Positions 29,571 through 39,069 of a stretch of DNA of 64,000 nt are shown in pieces. The stretch is from Iodidimonas sp. SYSU 1G8 (GTDB lineage: Bacteria > Pseudomonadota > Alphaproteobacteria > SMXS01). Under the pieces are notes generated by a model. The model worked only from the letters and a program-made list of their open reading frames with translations, had not been told where the DNA came from and searched no databases. Each line of letters opens with the position of its first letter. The first letter of the stretch is position 1. The stretch lies in NCBI RefSeq assembly GCF_039655775.1, contig NZ_JBBYXJ010000001.1, forward strand, positions 124,001-188,000, read 5' to 3'. A program made the position numbers and the translations under genes.

Positions 29571-31889
29571 CTATTCGGACCAGGGGCCGCCGATGAGTTC
29601 CTCGACCGCCAGCAGGAGGCCGTCGTCGCGGAAGCTCGCCTTGGTGATGTAGCGATCGGCGCCGGCCTCGAACCCCAGCAGGCGGTCTTCCTCGCGTTCC
29701 TTGTAGGACACGATCATGACCGGCAGGTTGCGCAGGCGCGCGTCGTCGCGCACGGCGCGAACGAGGTCGATGCCGGTCATGCGCGGCATGTCCACGTCGG
29801 TCAGCAGCAGGTCGTAATTGCCCAGCCGCAGCGCGTTCCAGCCGGCGACGCCGTCCACGGCCACGTCGACGAGATAGCCGGCGCGCTCCAGCAGCTTGCG
29901 TTCGGTCTCGCGCACGGTCAGGGAATCGTCGACGACCAGCACGTGCCGGGCGCGGCGGCTGCTTTCGGCCCGCGCACGCCGGTTGCCGCGCAGCCGGCCT
30001 TCCGCGAGCAGGCTGTCGACCGAACGCACCAGATCCTCGATATCGAGGATCAGCACGGCGGCCCCGGTATCGAGCAGCGAGGCGGCGAGCACGTCGGGGA
30101 CCTTGCCGAGGCGCGGATCGAGCGGCCGGACGACCAGTTCCTGTTCGCCGATGACGGCATCGACCTCCAGGCCGAAGCGCTGGCCCTGTTCGCGGATCAT
30201 CACCAGGGTGAGGATGTCGCTGCCGGCGTCCTCGGCGCCCAGCTCCAGCACATCGGCCAGCGGGACGATGCCGATGTCGGCGCCATCGGCCTCGATCACC
30301 CGGCGTCCTTCGATCATCCGGACGTCGCTGGCGGGCACCTGCCGGATTTCGTCGATGCGCGCCAGCGGCAGCGCCCAGGGACCGCCGGCGATGGTAACCA
30401 GCAGGGCGCGCACGACCGACCGGGCGACCGGCATCTGTAGCTCGAAGGTCGTGCCCTGGCCCAGCACCGAGGTCATGTGGACCATGCCGCCAGCCCGCTG
30501 CACCGTCGACTGGACGACGTCGAGGCCGACGCCCCGCCCGGAAATGTCGGTGACCTCGCGCGCCGTGCTGAAGCCCGGCAGGAAGAGGAATTCCAGCGTC
30601 TCCGCCTCGCTCAGATTGCTGGCCAGTTCGGCGTCGACCAGCCCCTTCTCGACGATCCTGGTGCGCAGCTTCCCGATATCGACGCCCTTGCCGTCGTCGC
30701 GCACGGTGACGACGAGGGCGCCGCCGCGATGGCGTGCATCGATGGCGATGGTTCCGTCCTCGGGTTTGCCGAGCGCCCGGCGCACGCCGGTTTCCTCGAT
30801 GCCATGGTCGATGGCGTTGCGCAGCAGGTGGCCCAGCGGCGCGTCGAGGACGGCGGCGATGTCCCGGTCCAGTTCCGTGTTGCGGCCTTCGATGACCAGA
30901 TTGACCTTCTTGTCCAGTTGCCGGGCCACGTCGCGCACCAGCCGGGGAAAACTGCCGACCACGTCCGAGAAGGGACGCATGCGGCTGCGCAGCACCTCGC
31001 CATAGAGCAGGTCGGCATTGACCAGCGCCCGGCTCGCCTGGGTCTCGAATTCCTCGATCCTGGCGCCCAGATCCTCCCGCAGCGTCGCCAGTTCGTGGCG
31101 GGCCTCGTCGCTGGCCGTCATGCGGCCATTGCGGCCGTCCGCGTCGCTCAGCGTGCGCTCGAGCCGGGCCAGCCGCCGGCGGACCTGCTGCAAGGAGTCC
31201 ACGGTTCCCTGCAATCGCTTGGCGTCGATCAGCACCTGCGCGGAGACGCCCATGAAGCGGGAGAGGGTTTCCGTGCTGATCTTGACGGATTGCATCTGCC
31301 TGGCTTCGGCATCGTTCACCGCCGGCATGGTGGGCGCCGGGGCTGGCGCGGGAACGGGCGCGGCGGGAACCGGGGCGGGCGAGGGTACGGGTTCCGGCGC
31401 CACCTCGGGCACAGGCGCCGGCGGTGGTTCCGGAGCGGCGGGCTCGGCGGGACTTGCCAGCGGCGCCGCCTTCCGCGGCTCGGCCGCGCCGCGCCCGATG
31501 TCCTGCAACGAGACGACCAGCGCCGAGATCGCGCCGGCCTCGGCGGCAAGCCACCGAGGCAGCTCCGCCATGTCGATCCGCCCCATATGCGCCAGATAGT
31601 CGCCCGCCGCGAGCAGGTGGTCGATATGATCCGCGCCCAGGGTGAGGCGGCCCTGGCGCGCGCCTTCAAAGGCGTCTTCCATGGCATGGGCCAGATCGAC
31701 GCCGGGATCGATCCCGACGATCCGCGCGGCGCCCTTCAGCGAATGGGCGGCGCGCATGCAACAGGCGAGGTGATGCGCCGCATCGCCGCCCGCGTCCAGC
31801 GCCACGATGGATTCCTGCAGCACCGCGATGTGTTCTTCCACTTCGGCGCGGAACAGCTCCAGCAGTTCGGGATCGGCGTCCATGCTCAT
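29571..31889 (-). CDS. CheA-type hybrid histidine kinase with C-terminal receiver (WspE-like)
   Basis: 772 aa. Hpt domain with the phosphorylated His in CMRAAHSLKGAARIVG; Ala/Pro-rich linker (about 130-195); dimerisation helices; HATPase with HLLRNAIDHGIEETGVRRA and GRGVGLDVVQ; CheW-like coupling domain; receiver from about 645 (HVLVVDDSLTVRETE, DLLLTDVDMPRMTG, Lys in YITKASF). The domain order equals WspE. It should phosphorylate CheB and the receiver-phosphatase. ATG 31889 overlaps the upstream CheW stop as ATGA, which decides the start against ATG 31883. Confidence 0.92.
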   Translation of the reverse strand: MSMDADPELLELFRAEVEEHIAVLQESIVALDAGGDAAHHLACCMRAAHSLKGAARIVGIDPGVDLAHAMEDAFEGARQGRLTLGADHIDHLLAAGDYLAHMGRIDMAELPRWLAAEAGAISALVVSLQDIGRGAAEPRKAAPLASPAEPAAPEPPPAPVPEVAPEPVPSPAPVPAAPVPAPAPAPTMPAVNDAEARQMQSVKISTETLSRFMGVSAQVLIDAKRLQGTVDSLQQVRRRLARLERTLSDADGRNGRMTASDEARHELATLREDLGARIEEFETQASRALVNADLLYGEVLRSRMRPFSDVVGSFPRLVRDVARQLDKKVNLVIEGRNTELDRDIAAVLDAPLGHLLRNAIDHGIEETGVRRALGKPEDGTIAIDARHRGGALVVTVRDDGKGVDIGKLRTRIVEKGLVDAELASNLSEAETLEFLFLPGFSTAREVTDISGRGVGLDVVQSTVQRAGGMVHMTSVLGQGTTFELQMPVARSVVRALLVTIAGGPWALPLARIDEIRQVPASDVRMIEGRRVIEADGADIGIVPLADVLELGAEDAGSDILTLVMIREQGQRFGLEVDAVIGEQELVVRPLDPRLGKVPDVLAASLLDTGAAVLILDIEDLVRSVDSLLAEGRLRGNRRARAESSRRARHVLVVDDSLTVRETERKLLERAGYLVDVAVDGVAGWNALRLGNYDLLLTDVDMPRMTGIDLVRAVRDDARLRNLPVMIVSYKEREEDRLLGFEAGADRYITKASFRDDGLLLAVEELIGGPWSE

Positions 31890-32533
31890 GCCAGGCTCGC
31901 CCTGAACCGACGCAGCAGCGGATCGGGGGCCAGCAGCGCCACGCGCACGCCGTCCGTCTCGAAGAGGCCGGAGGTCGCGGGGTCGGGCGCGCGCTCGACC
32001 GTCGACGGGATCGGCTGGATCCGCTTGCGGTCAAGGCGCACGACGCCCTTCATTTCGTCGACGGGCGCGACCCAGCGTTCGCCGCCCAGCTTCAGCAGCA
32101 GCCAGCGCCGGGCGCCCTTGGCGGCGCCGTCGGCCGGCTTGTCGATGCCGAGGACGGCGTGCAGCGACATGCAGAGCTCGATCTGGCCTTCGACCGACGC
32201 CAGGCCGAGAAACCCGGGGTTGATCCGGTGCGGGACCCTGCGGATGGCCGAGGCGTTGTGGATCTGGTCGATGACGCGGACCGGCAGGCCGTGCCACTCG
32301 TCACCCAGCCGGAACACCATGACGGGCACGCCGTCATCGCGTTCGCCGCCGCTCGACATGTTGGTGTTGAGCCCGGTCAGCTCGTCCACATAGTCGGCGT
32401 CCGGCACCCGGTTGAGAAAGCCCCGGGCGGCGTCGATGAAGGTCGGACAGTTCCGGCAATGGATGTGCTCGATCAGCTCGGGGCACGAACGGTCGCCCTG
32501 GATGCCGATCCGCTGCCAGCAGGGTTCGATCAT
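31886..32533 (-). CDS. CheW-type coupling protein with N-terminal Cys motif (WspD-like)
   Basis: 215 aa. The N-terminus carries CWQRIGIQGDRSCPEL and HIHCRNCPTF, a four-Cys pattern that I recall from WspD proteins and that could bind a metal. The CheW fold follows: VPVMVFRLGDEWHGLPV, GFLGLASVEGQIELCMSL, LLLKLGGERWVAPVDEM. It couples the kinase to the receptor. Four-base overlaps with both neighbours (CheR upstream, CheA downstream). Confidence 0.88.
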   Translation of the reverse strand: MIEPCWQRIGIQGDRSCPELIEHIHCRNCPTFIDAARGFLNRVPDADYVDELTGLNTNMSSGGERDDGVPVMVFRLGDEWHGLPVRVIDQIHNASAIRRVPHRINPGFLGLASVEGQIELCMSLHAVLGIDKPADGAAKGARRWLLLKLGGERWVAPVDEMKGVVRLDRKRIQPIPSTVERAPDPATSGLFETDGVRVALLAPDPLLRRFRASLA

Positions 32534-33696
32534 CGCGGCGCGTCCAGCAGGTGCTGCAGCTGGACCTTGCTGGCCTCGTCGCGCGGGTTGAGGTACAGGG
32601 CCTTGCGCAGGTGCCGGATGCCTTCGGCCCGCTCGCCCCTGGCGGCGAGGATCATCCCGGCCAGCGCGTGTCCCTCGGGGCTCATGGGCACGGCGTCGAG
32701 AAACCGTCGCAGCGGCACCAGCGCTTCTTCGAGGGCGCCGCTGTCGGCCAGCTTGTGGGCGCGCATCAGCAGGTCGGCGGGAATTTCCGCCGGCGCCTTG
32801 CCCGGTTCCGGGGTCACCAGGGCGGGCTTGATGGCGACAGGCGGGCGGATGACGGGCGGCGGGAGCGCGGCCTCGGGCCTGCAGGGCTTCTCGGCGGGCC
32901 GCAGTCTCAGCGCGAAGGCGCGGCTGGGGCCCGACGGGTAAAGCCCATGGGACATCAGCATGGCCGCTTCGGCATGGCCGACGAACAAGGGCGCCTCGGG
33001 CGCCAGCGCGGTCTTGAGCCTGCCGACGATCTTCCGGCGCGCCGCCTCGTGCATGTACATCAGCGCGTTGCGGCAGAAGATCGCATCGAAGCCGCGCTCG
33101 TCGGGCAGGTGCAGCAGATTGACCTGCGAGAAGCTAACGCAGCCCCGCAGCAGGGCGCCGATCCTGAAGCCGCCGTCGGGCAGCGGCTCCACATAGGGAC
33201 GGATCAGGTCGCCATGATGATTGCGCAGACTGCGCGCGCCGTAGACGCCGCACTGCGCCACCTTGACCATCACACCGCTGAGGTCGATGGCGGTGACCGA
33301 AATCGCCTCGGGCGCCAGCCCTGCCTGGACCAGCGTGGCGGCGATCGACCAGGCTTCCTCGCCGCTGGCGCAGGGAGCGCTCAGGATGCGCACCGGGTTC
33401 GCGGCGGTGCGCCGCAGCCAGCGATCCCGCGCCAGATCCATCAGGTGATCGAACGGGGCGACATCGCGGAAGAACCAGGTTTCATGGACCAGCGCGGTCT
33501 CGATGACCGCCTGCTGTTCAGCCCGGTCGGCGCGCAGACGCTCGAGCCATGTCGCGCAATCGCCGCCGTGATGGCGCAGCCGTGCTTCCACCAGGGATCT
33601 GAGCAGATTGTCGCTCATCGCGCCGGGATCGAGTCCCGCCTTGTCGCCCAGCAGGCGGCGGACGATCTCGATCGCGCTTGTCGCGGTCGCGCTCAT
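32530..33696 (-). CDS. CheR-type methyltransferase with C-terminal TPR (WspC-like)
   Basis: 388 aa. CheR N-domain (1-80), with ETWFFRDVAPFDHLM; SAM-binding ILSAPCASGEEAWSIA; DAIFCRNALMYMHEAARRKIV in the catalytic half. After a Pro-rich linker, a TPR-like tail (about 305-388: LADSGALEEALVPLRRFLD; GERAEGIRHLRKALYLNPRD), as in WspC. Methylates glutamates of the receptor. Overlaps both neighbours by 4 bp. Confidence 0.9.
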   Translation of the reverse strand: MSATATSAIEIVRRLLGDKAGLDPGAMSDNLLRSLVEARLRHHGGDCATWLERLRADRAEQQAVIETALVHETWFFRDVAPFDHLMDLARDRWLRRTAANPVRILSAPCASGEEAWSIAATLVQAGLAPEAISVTAIDLSGVMVKVAQCGVYGARSLRNHHGDLIRPYVEPLPDGGFRIGALLRGCVSFSQVNLLHLPDERGFDAIFCRNALMYMHEAARRKIVGRLKTALAPEAPLFVGHAEAAMLMSHGLYPSGPSRAFALRLRPAEKPCRPEAALPPPVIRPPVAIKPALVTPEPGKAPAEIPADLLMRAHKLADSGALEEALVPLRRFLDAVPMSPEGHALAGMILAARGERAEGIRHLRKALYLNPRDEASKVQLQHLLDAPR

Positions 33697-34157
33697 GTGA
33701 CCGCCTCGCGGAACAGGATGTCGCGGAACGACTCCCAGACCAGCGCCTGGGGATCGACCACACGGATCAACTGGCCTTCGGCGACAACCGATCCGACGAT
33801 GCCCGGCCGCTGCGGATCGGACACGCTCGGGCGCTGCAGGTCGGCCGGCCTGTACTCGACCGTGTCGGTGATCCCCTCGGCGCGCAAGGCCACGTTGCCG
33901 CGCTGGTTCTTACCCTGCCAGCGGAACACCACCAGGCGCGTGGTCAGGGTCCATTCACAGGGCACGCCGAAGAACAGCTGCCGCAGGTCGATGACCGGCA
34001 CCATCCGGCCGCGCCAGTTGAACTCGCCGCGGATCTCCGGCGGCGCGTGCGGGATCGGCTGGATGTGCGAGTTCGGCAGGATCGCGGTCAGTCCCGCCAG
34101 ATCCAGCGCGAATCGTTCGCTTCCCAGTCGAAACAGCAACGCCAGCATGGGTTTCAT
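33693..34157 (-). CDS. CheW-type coupling protein (WspB-like)
   Basis: 154 aa, a bare CheW domain: LALLFRLGSERFALDLAGLT, RGEFNWRGRMVPVIDL, VLRAEGITD-like strands near ALRAEGITDTVEY. First of two coupling proteins in the operon, directly after the receptor gene, matching the WspA-WspB order. Four-base overlaps at both ends. Confidence 0.88.
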   Translation of the reverse strand: MKPMLALLFRLGSERFALDLAGLTAILPNSHIQPIPHAPPEIRGEFNWRGRMVPVIDLRQLFFGVPCEWTLTTRLVVFRWQGKNQRGNVALRAEGITDTVEYRPADLQRPSVSDPQRPGIVGSVVAEGQLIRVVDPQALVWESFRDILFREAVT

Positions 34158-36286
34158 TCCGTCTTGAAACGGCCCAGTTCTGATTCCAGCGCGGCGACGG
34201 CGGTGTTGAGCTGGTCCGTCGACTGATGGAAATCGTGAAGCGAATCCGCCGACCGGCGCGCGATCTCGACCAGCTGCAGCATGGCCTCGTTGATCTGCTG
34301 CTCGCCGACGTTCTGCGATTGCATGCCGTCATGCAAGGCGGCGAGACGCGGCGACAGGGTCTGGATCTGCTCCAGGATGGCGGCGAATTGCTGGCCGACG
34401 GCGGCGGCGTCGCCGACGCTCCGGCGCACTTCCTCGGTGAACCGGTCCATCTCCATCACGCCGCTCGACACCGCCGACTGCATCTCGCGCACCAGCGTGT
34501 CGATGTCGAGAGTGGCGACGGCGGTCTGGTCGGCCAAGCGGCGGATCTCCCGCGCGACGACTGCGAAGCCGCGGCCGGCTTCACCGGCCTTTTCCGCCTC
34601 GATGGCGGCGTTCAGGGACAGCAGATTGGTCTGATCGGCGACCTTGGTGATGGTGGTGACGACACTGCCGATATTGGTCGCCCGGTCGCTGATGACCGAC
34701 AGTTTCTCGGAAATGGTCGAGGTCGCCTGGCCCAGGCCGCCCATCGCCCGTTCCATACTCGACAGCGAGGTCTGTCCGGTGGAGGCCATGTTGGCCGTCG
34801 CCTCGGTCGCGCTGGTAATCTCGCCCATGGTCTTGGACAGTTCGACGGAGGTGGCGCCGATTTCGCGCACCGCGGCGGCGATCTGGCTCGAGGAGGCGCC
34901 CAGATCGGTCACGTTGCCCTCCTGCTCGCGCGAGATCGCGGCGATGCCCGTCGCCGTCGAGACCAGCTGGACGCTGGCGAATTTGAGGCCCTGCACCAGG
35001 CTGGTCAGCGATTTCACCATGGTGCCGACCGCATCGAGCAGGCGGCCGGACTCGTCATTGCCGCCGGTGGGGACGGTGACGGTGAGGTCGCCATGAGCCA
35101 CCCGTTCGGCCGCGCCCGCGGCCACGCCCATGCGTCCCGCGACGGCATTGATCAGGCTGGCGACCAGCAGGATCAGGGCAAGCGCGCCGACTCCGGCGAT
35201 CAGCACCGAATAGCGGACGCCGCGCCATGCCGGCGCCAGAACTTCCGACTGCGGCACGATCATCACGAGGCGCCAGCCATTGGTCGGAATGCGCGAGCTG
35301 ACGAAGTACGCCTCCTCGCCGGTCACCGGATCCTCGCTCACCTGGAAAAATGAGTCGCCGCCCTTGTAGACGGCTTCCAGGATGGCGGCGCGCGGCGTGT
35401 CTTCCAGCCGTTTGGTCCGCAGCGCCGCCGACGAGGTATCGGCGATGATCCGACCCCGCTCGCTGATCAGGATAAACTGGGCGCCGTCGTAGCGGCGATA
35501 GGACTTCAGCTGCTCGTCCAGCTGTTCCAGCGACAGGTCCGCCGAGGTAACGCCCACGAAGGTGCCGTCGATGACGATGGGGAAGACGTGCTCCACCATC
35601 AGCTTGCCTTCGTACATATAAGGCTCGGTGATCATCGGGCGGATCGGGCTGGAGCCGCTGGGCGACGGATCGCCCCACAGCTTGCTCAGGCCGCCGTCGA
35701 CGGTGACGCCCGTCGATTCCGGCTCGCCATCGAACCGGTTCCGCACGCCGCGGTAGTAGTAGTTGTTCTCCAGACCCGTGAGGGGCGCGAGCCGGGTGGC
35801 CTTGCTTTGGGGGTCGCGGAACCAGTAGGCGATGAATCGCCCGGTTTCGCTCAGAGCCTCTCGCTGCTCGGCGGTAGCGGACGCCAGGAACGCGGCGTCC
35901 TGGCCGTCAATATTGGGTTCATAGGCGATGGCGCTGCCGGTGAATTGCGGAAACGCCTCCACCGCTGCCCGATGCAGCGCCAGGCTTTCGGCCCGTTTGC
36001 CGAACAGGCCATGCTGCTGCGCGAGCGCCAGGGTCTGGGGCACCGCATTGGCGACGCGCGCGGTGCCTTCGTGGATCAGGGCCGCCTCGTGAACCTCGGT
36101 GCGCAACAGCGCCTCGCCGCCCTCGCGATGGGCCGAGAACAGCATCCATCCCTGCACCGCGACCAGCAGACCCAGCAACAGCGCCATGGGCAACAGTCCC
36201 ATCAGCGCCAGCTTGCCGCGCAAGCCGAGCCGGCCAAGCCATCGCCAGTGAAGCGGATTCATGGAGCGTTCAATTGTTGTTTGCAT
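34154..36286 (-). CDS. Methyl-accepting chemotaxis protein (WspA position)
   Basis: 710 aa from ATG 36286; ATG 36262 is an alternative just after the upstream stop. First membrane helix LMGLLPMALLLGLLVAVQGW, a ~280-residue periplasmic sensor of dCache type (ESTGVTVDGGLSKLWGDP, PMITEPYMYEGKLMVEHVFP, EEAYFVSSRIPTNGWRLVMI), second helix near VLIAGVGALALILLVASL, HAMP, then the signalling coiled coil with the tip region AREIRRLADQTAVATLDID. No C-terminal pentapeptide for CheR tethering is seen, in line with a TPR-bearing CheR. Ligand unknown. Confidence 0.92.
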   Translation of the reverse strand: MQTTIERSMNPLHWRWLGRLGLRGKLALMGLLPMALLLGLLVAVQGWMLFSAHREGGEALLRTEVHEAALIHEGTARVANAVPQTLALAQQHGLFGKRAESLALHRAAVEAFPQFTGSAIAYEPNIDGQDAAFLASATAEQREALSETGRFIAYWFRDPQSKATRLAPLTGLENNYYYRGVRNRFDGEPESTGVTVDGGLSKLWGDPSPSGSSPIRPMITEPYMYEGKLMVEHVFPIVIDGTFVGVTSADLSLEQLDEQLKSYRRYDGAQFILISERGRIIADTSSAALRTKRLEDTPRAAILEAVYKGGDSFFQVSEDPVTGEEAYFVSSRIPTNGWRLVMIVPQSEVLAPAWRGVRYSVLIAGVGALALILLVASLINAVAGRMGVAAGAAERVAHGDLTVTVPTGGNDESGRLLDAVGTMVKSLTSLVQGLKFASVQLVSTATGIAAISREQEGNVTDLGASSSQIAAAVREIGATSVELSKTMGEITSATEATANMASTGQTSLSSMERAMGGLGQATSTISEKLSVISDRATNIGSVVTTITKVADQTNLLSLNAAIEAEKAGEAGRGFAVVAREIRRLADQTAVATLDIDTLVREMQSAVSSGVMEMDRFTEEVRRSVGDAAAVGQQFAAILEQIQTLSPRLAALHDGMQSQNVGEQQINEAMLQLVEIARRSADSLHDFHQSTDQLNTAVAALESELGRFKTE

Positions 36287-36713
36287 GGGGCTGGCCTGCC
36301 GTTGAAAGGCGCTTGAGAAGGGTGATCCGGTTGAGGGCGCCGACACGCTCATAGGCGACTGCGTCCATCATGGTCCTTACGAAGTGTACGCCAAGCCCCC
36401 CGATCGGCCTGTCGTCCAGATCGGATTCCAGGTCCGGCGGCGGCAAGGACAGCGGATCGAAGGCGTCGCCATCATCTTCGATGACGATGGTGACGTCATC
36501 GGCCACGTCCATGCGCAGGTCGATCACACCGGGCCGTCCATCCGGATAACCATAGCTTATGGTGTTGACCAGGAGTTCATCGAGGACGATGTCGATATGC
36601 ATGGCCGCGTCCATGGGCAGACTGGCCTCCTCGGCGAAGGCTTCTAGCCTGGGAGGCAGCGCGGCGAGATCGGCGAGATCGTTCTTCAGCGTTGCATGAA
36701 AGCGATGGGTCAT
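36270..36713 (-). CDS. RsbW-type anti-sigma factor kinase (HATPase_c_2)
   Basis: 147 aa. GHKL ATPase of the SpoIIAB/RsbW type: N-box in HIDIVLDELLVNTISYGY, G1 box EDDGDAFDP, G2 box GGLGVHFVRTMMDAV. Such proteins phosphorylate a STAS antagonist on Ser and alternatively bind a sigma factor or other target. It overlaps the transporter gene upstream by 4 bp and the receptor downstream by 17 bp, so it is made with the chemosensory proteins. With the PP2C at 27392 and STAS at 40071 the three parts of a partner switch are present. Confidence 0.88.
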   Translation of the reverse strand: MTHRFHATLKNDLADLAALPPRLEAFAEEASLPMDAAMHIDIVLDELLVNTISYGYPDGRPGVIDLRMDVADDVTIVIEDDGDAFDPLSLPPPDLESDLDDRPIGGLGVHFVRTMMDAVAYERVGALNRITLLKRLSTAGQPHANNN

Positions 36714-38323
36714 GACACCGCCTTTTCTGGAAAGTCCGACGCGAGGCCCGGCAGGGTGAGGTCGCGGATCAGCCAGACCGCGCGATCGAACAACATGGTT
36801 CCGACCAGCAGGGATTCCCGCACGGCGGCGGTGCTCGCCTGTCCCAGCAACTGTTTCCTGATGCCATCCATCATGTCCGACCGGTCCGAGGTAAGGTGTA
36901 CGAGCAGCGCCCCATCGTCACTATCGCCCGTTTGGGTGACATCGGCCACCATCGTCAGCAACAGGTGTAACGATTCCACCAAGTTGGCGCCAAGGGAATG
37001 GGTCTCGCGATCCGGCATGGCCCTCGCATGGAGGGCGAAATCGTGCAGGCATGTCTGCAATGCCCGAAGGACATGCAGCTGCGCCCGGGCCTCGAACAGC
37101 CGCTCGACTCCATCGAACCCCGGATTGGAACTGGCCACTTCCGACAGGAAGATGTCCGTCTCGGCCGCGACCGCCGAACTCGCCGCATGGCGCAGGGCGA
37201 GCGGCATGGCCTCTTCGTGCCGTTCTTCGACGGGTCTTGCCATGTCGAGATAGGATGGCAGCGCGGCGATCAGACGCGCCTGTTCGCGGCGCACAAGCTC
37301 GAGCGCGGTGTCCGGGTCGCCGATCGCCTCGTCAAACAGGAAACGCGGACGCATGAGCGTTTCGCGTTCCGTGGGGGGCGACAGCGCCGCCAGCGCCCGC
37401 GCGAACGGTACGCGGCATACATATCCCAATACGGCGGCGCCGATCTGGAAAAGCAGGTAGATCAGCGCGACCCGCATGACGGGGGAGTCGGCTAGAGCAT
37501 CGGCCGCGGCCTGTACCAGCGGGATACCCCAGATTTGCTCGAGATAGTAAAGCGGCACGAACACAGCGGCGGCCAGCAGCTTGAGGCCTGATTGATAAAG
37601 GCCGAGTTGCCGGGCCGTTCCGTCAAGGTTCGAGGACAGCAGCATCACGCCGAGGCCCGAACCGACGCTCGCCCCGTAGACGATCAGGACCATCTGCGCT
37701 TCACCCAGAATACCGGCCTCGACCAGGGGCAGGGTGAGGATGGTCACCGTGGCGGAAGATTGAGCGGCGACCGCGACGACGAGACCGACCAGAAAGGCGA
37801 TCAGGCCACTCTCGCCGGAGAATGCGGCGAACTCCTCCACCCACGGATTCCCGCGCAGTTCGGCGACGCTCTCCTTCACCAGCGTCAGACCCAGAAAGAC
37901 GAGGGCGACTCCAAGCAGCGCGGGAATGGCGTGGTTCAGGCCGGACGCGCGGTCCAGGCCCTGGAAATACGCCAGTCCGATCAGTCCCAAGAGATAGAAG
38001 ACCATGGTGTGCAGGTCGAAAGTCGACATCAGCACCAGGGCAGAGGTGCCGACATTGGCCCACCCCAGCAGAGACAGCGCAGGACCCAGCGCCAGCAGTC
38101 CCGACGTGACCAGGCTCATGGCGATGAAGGTGACGCCGTTGGTGCTCTGAACCAGGGCGCCTAGTCCAAGGCCAGCCAGCGGGGCGACCCCCGGGCGGAC
38201 CATGGCGCGCCCCAGATACTGGCGTACCCGCCGGGTCGCCAACTGCTGCATATTGTCGCCGATCAGGCGAATGCCGATAAAGAACAGGCCGAACCCGGCC
38301 GCGATCTGTGGAGCCAGACTCAT
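36710..38323 (-). CDS. Na/Pi cotransporter family protein with PhoU-like C-terminus
   Basis: 537 aa. The true start is ATG 38323, overlapping the upstream stop as ATGA. Two inverted Na/Pi repeats, marked by QSTNGVTFIAMSLVTSG and QSSATVTILTLPLVEAG in about eight to nine membrane helices (residues 5-310), then a helical PhoU-like domain (about 340-520). The family moves phosphate with sodium, or serves as a phosphate sensor. Its place inside a chemosensory operon is unusual and suggests a sensory or ion-coupling role, which is inference. Confidence 0.85.
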   Translation of the reverse strand: MSLAPQIAAGFGLFFIGIRLIGDNMQQLATRRVRQYLGRAMVRPGVAPLAGLGLGALVQSTNGVTFIAMSLVTSGLLALGPALSLLGWANVGTSALVLMSTFDLHTMVFYLLGLIGLAYFQGLDRASGLNHAIPALLGVALVFLGLTLVKESVAELRGNPWVEEFAAFSGESGLIAFLVGLVVAVAAQSSATVTILTLPLVEAGILGEAQMVLIVYGASVGSGLGVMLLSSNLDGTARQLGLYQSGLKLLAAAVFVPLYYLEQIWGIPLVQAAADALADSPVMRVALIYLLFQIGAAVLGYVCRVPFARALAALSPPTERETLMRPRFLFDEAIGDPDTALELVRREQARLIAALPSYLDMARPVEERHEEAMPLALRHAASSAVAAETDIFLSEVASSNPGFDGVERLFEARAQLHVLRALQTCLHDFALHARAMPDRETHSLGANLVESLHLLLTMVADVTQTGDSDDGALLVHLTSDRSDMMDGIRKQLLGQASTAAVRESLLVGTMLFDRAVWLIRDLTLPGLASDFPEKAVS

Positions 38324-39069
38324 CGCCGGTCGTGGCGGTTGCGCAGGGCGGACCACAGGACGAGGCCCACGAGACCCACGGACAAGGTGACGCACCACCC
38401 CATGAAGCCCCTCAGGGATTGGTAGCGGTCCGCTTCCTCGCGCATGATCGCAATGCGCCGGCGCTCGGTTTCCTTCAGAAGGTCGGCGGCGATCTCATCA
38501 AGCGCCGTGTTCAGCGCCCGATCGATGCCGCGGACGCTGCGGTCCAGTTGCGTGGGCCGCCAATCCTCCTCTCGTGCGGCCGCCAGCGCGGCCCGGTAGG
38601 AGCGCCCGAGGTCTGCGTGCGCGTCGAGGGCCTGTGTGGCGGCGTCGCGAATCGATGTCATGTTCAGCGTCCCGGCGCGTTCGCCGAGGCTGGCGAGACG
38701 CTCGCGAACACGCGTCTCCTCGGCTTCGAAGGCGGCATGGTAGCGCGCGTAGTCCGTTCGGTCGCTGCCGCGCAGCAGCAGGTTCTTCCACTCCTGGACC
38801 TGGATCTTGAACAGGGTCTGCGCCGAGCGTCCGTCATCCAGCGCGAAAAGAGCCTCGGTCATGACCTTCTGGTTGGCGACGTGATCCCGATTGATCGACC
38901 ATACGGAAAACAGGGCCAGCAGACCCACAATGACCAGGGACATCGCCAGCAGGCTGCCCAGCTGGATCAGGCTTCGTCGATCGCGCGCGCGGACAGCGGG
39001 TGACGGCGTCGATGAGGACTTCAAGGCCAGAGTCTCCGATCGTGCGGGCAGGGCGCGGACCGCCGCCAC
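38320..39069 (-). CDS. Two-TM sensor-like protein with periplasmic helical bundle and no output domain
   Basis: 249 aa. A cytoplasmic lead of about 35 residues, TM1 (LGSLLAMSLVIVGLLALFSV), about 165 periplasmic residues of pure helix (FKIQVQEWKNLLLRG, then YARYHAAFEAEETRVRERLA) like the four-helix bundle of some receptors, TM2 (GFMGWCVTLSVGLVGLVLW), then a stub of about ten residues. It looks like a chemoreceptor ligand domain without HAMP or signalling region. First gene of the operon. It may sense a ligand for the transporter or MCP encoded downstream. Confidence 0.68.
   Translation of the reverse strand: MAAVRALPARSETLALKSSSTPSPAVRARDRRSLIQLGSLLAMSLVIVGLLALFSVWSINRDHVANQKVMTEALFALDDGRSAQTLFKIQVQEWKNLLLRGSDRTDYARYHAAFEAEETRVRERLASLGERAGTLNMTSIRDAATQALDAHADLGRSYRAALAAAREEDWRPTQLDRSVRGIDRALNTALDEIAADLLKETERRRIAIMREEADRYQSLRGFMGWCVTLSVGLVGLVLWSALRNRHDRR

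Noticed and set aside
28540-31554. A 1004-residue frame joining cheB with an Arg/Gly-rich upstream part
   Set aside because: Only the last 340 residues (from ATG 29562) are CheB; the rest is out-of-frame cheA sequence.
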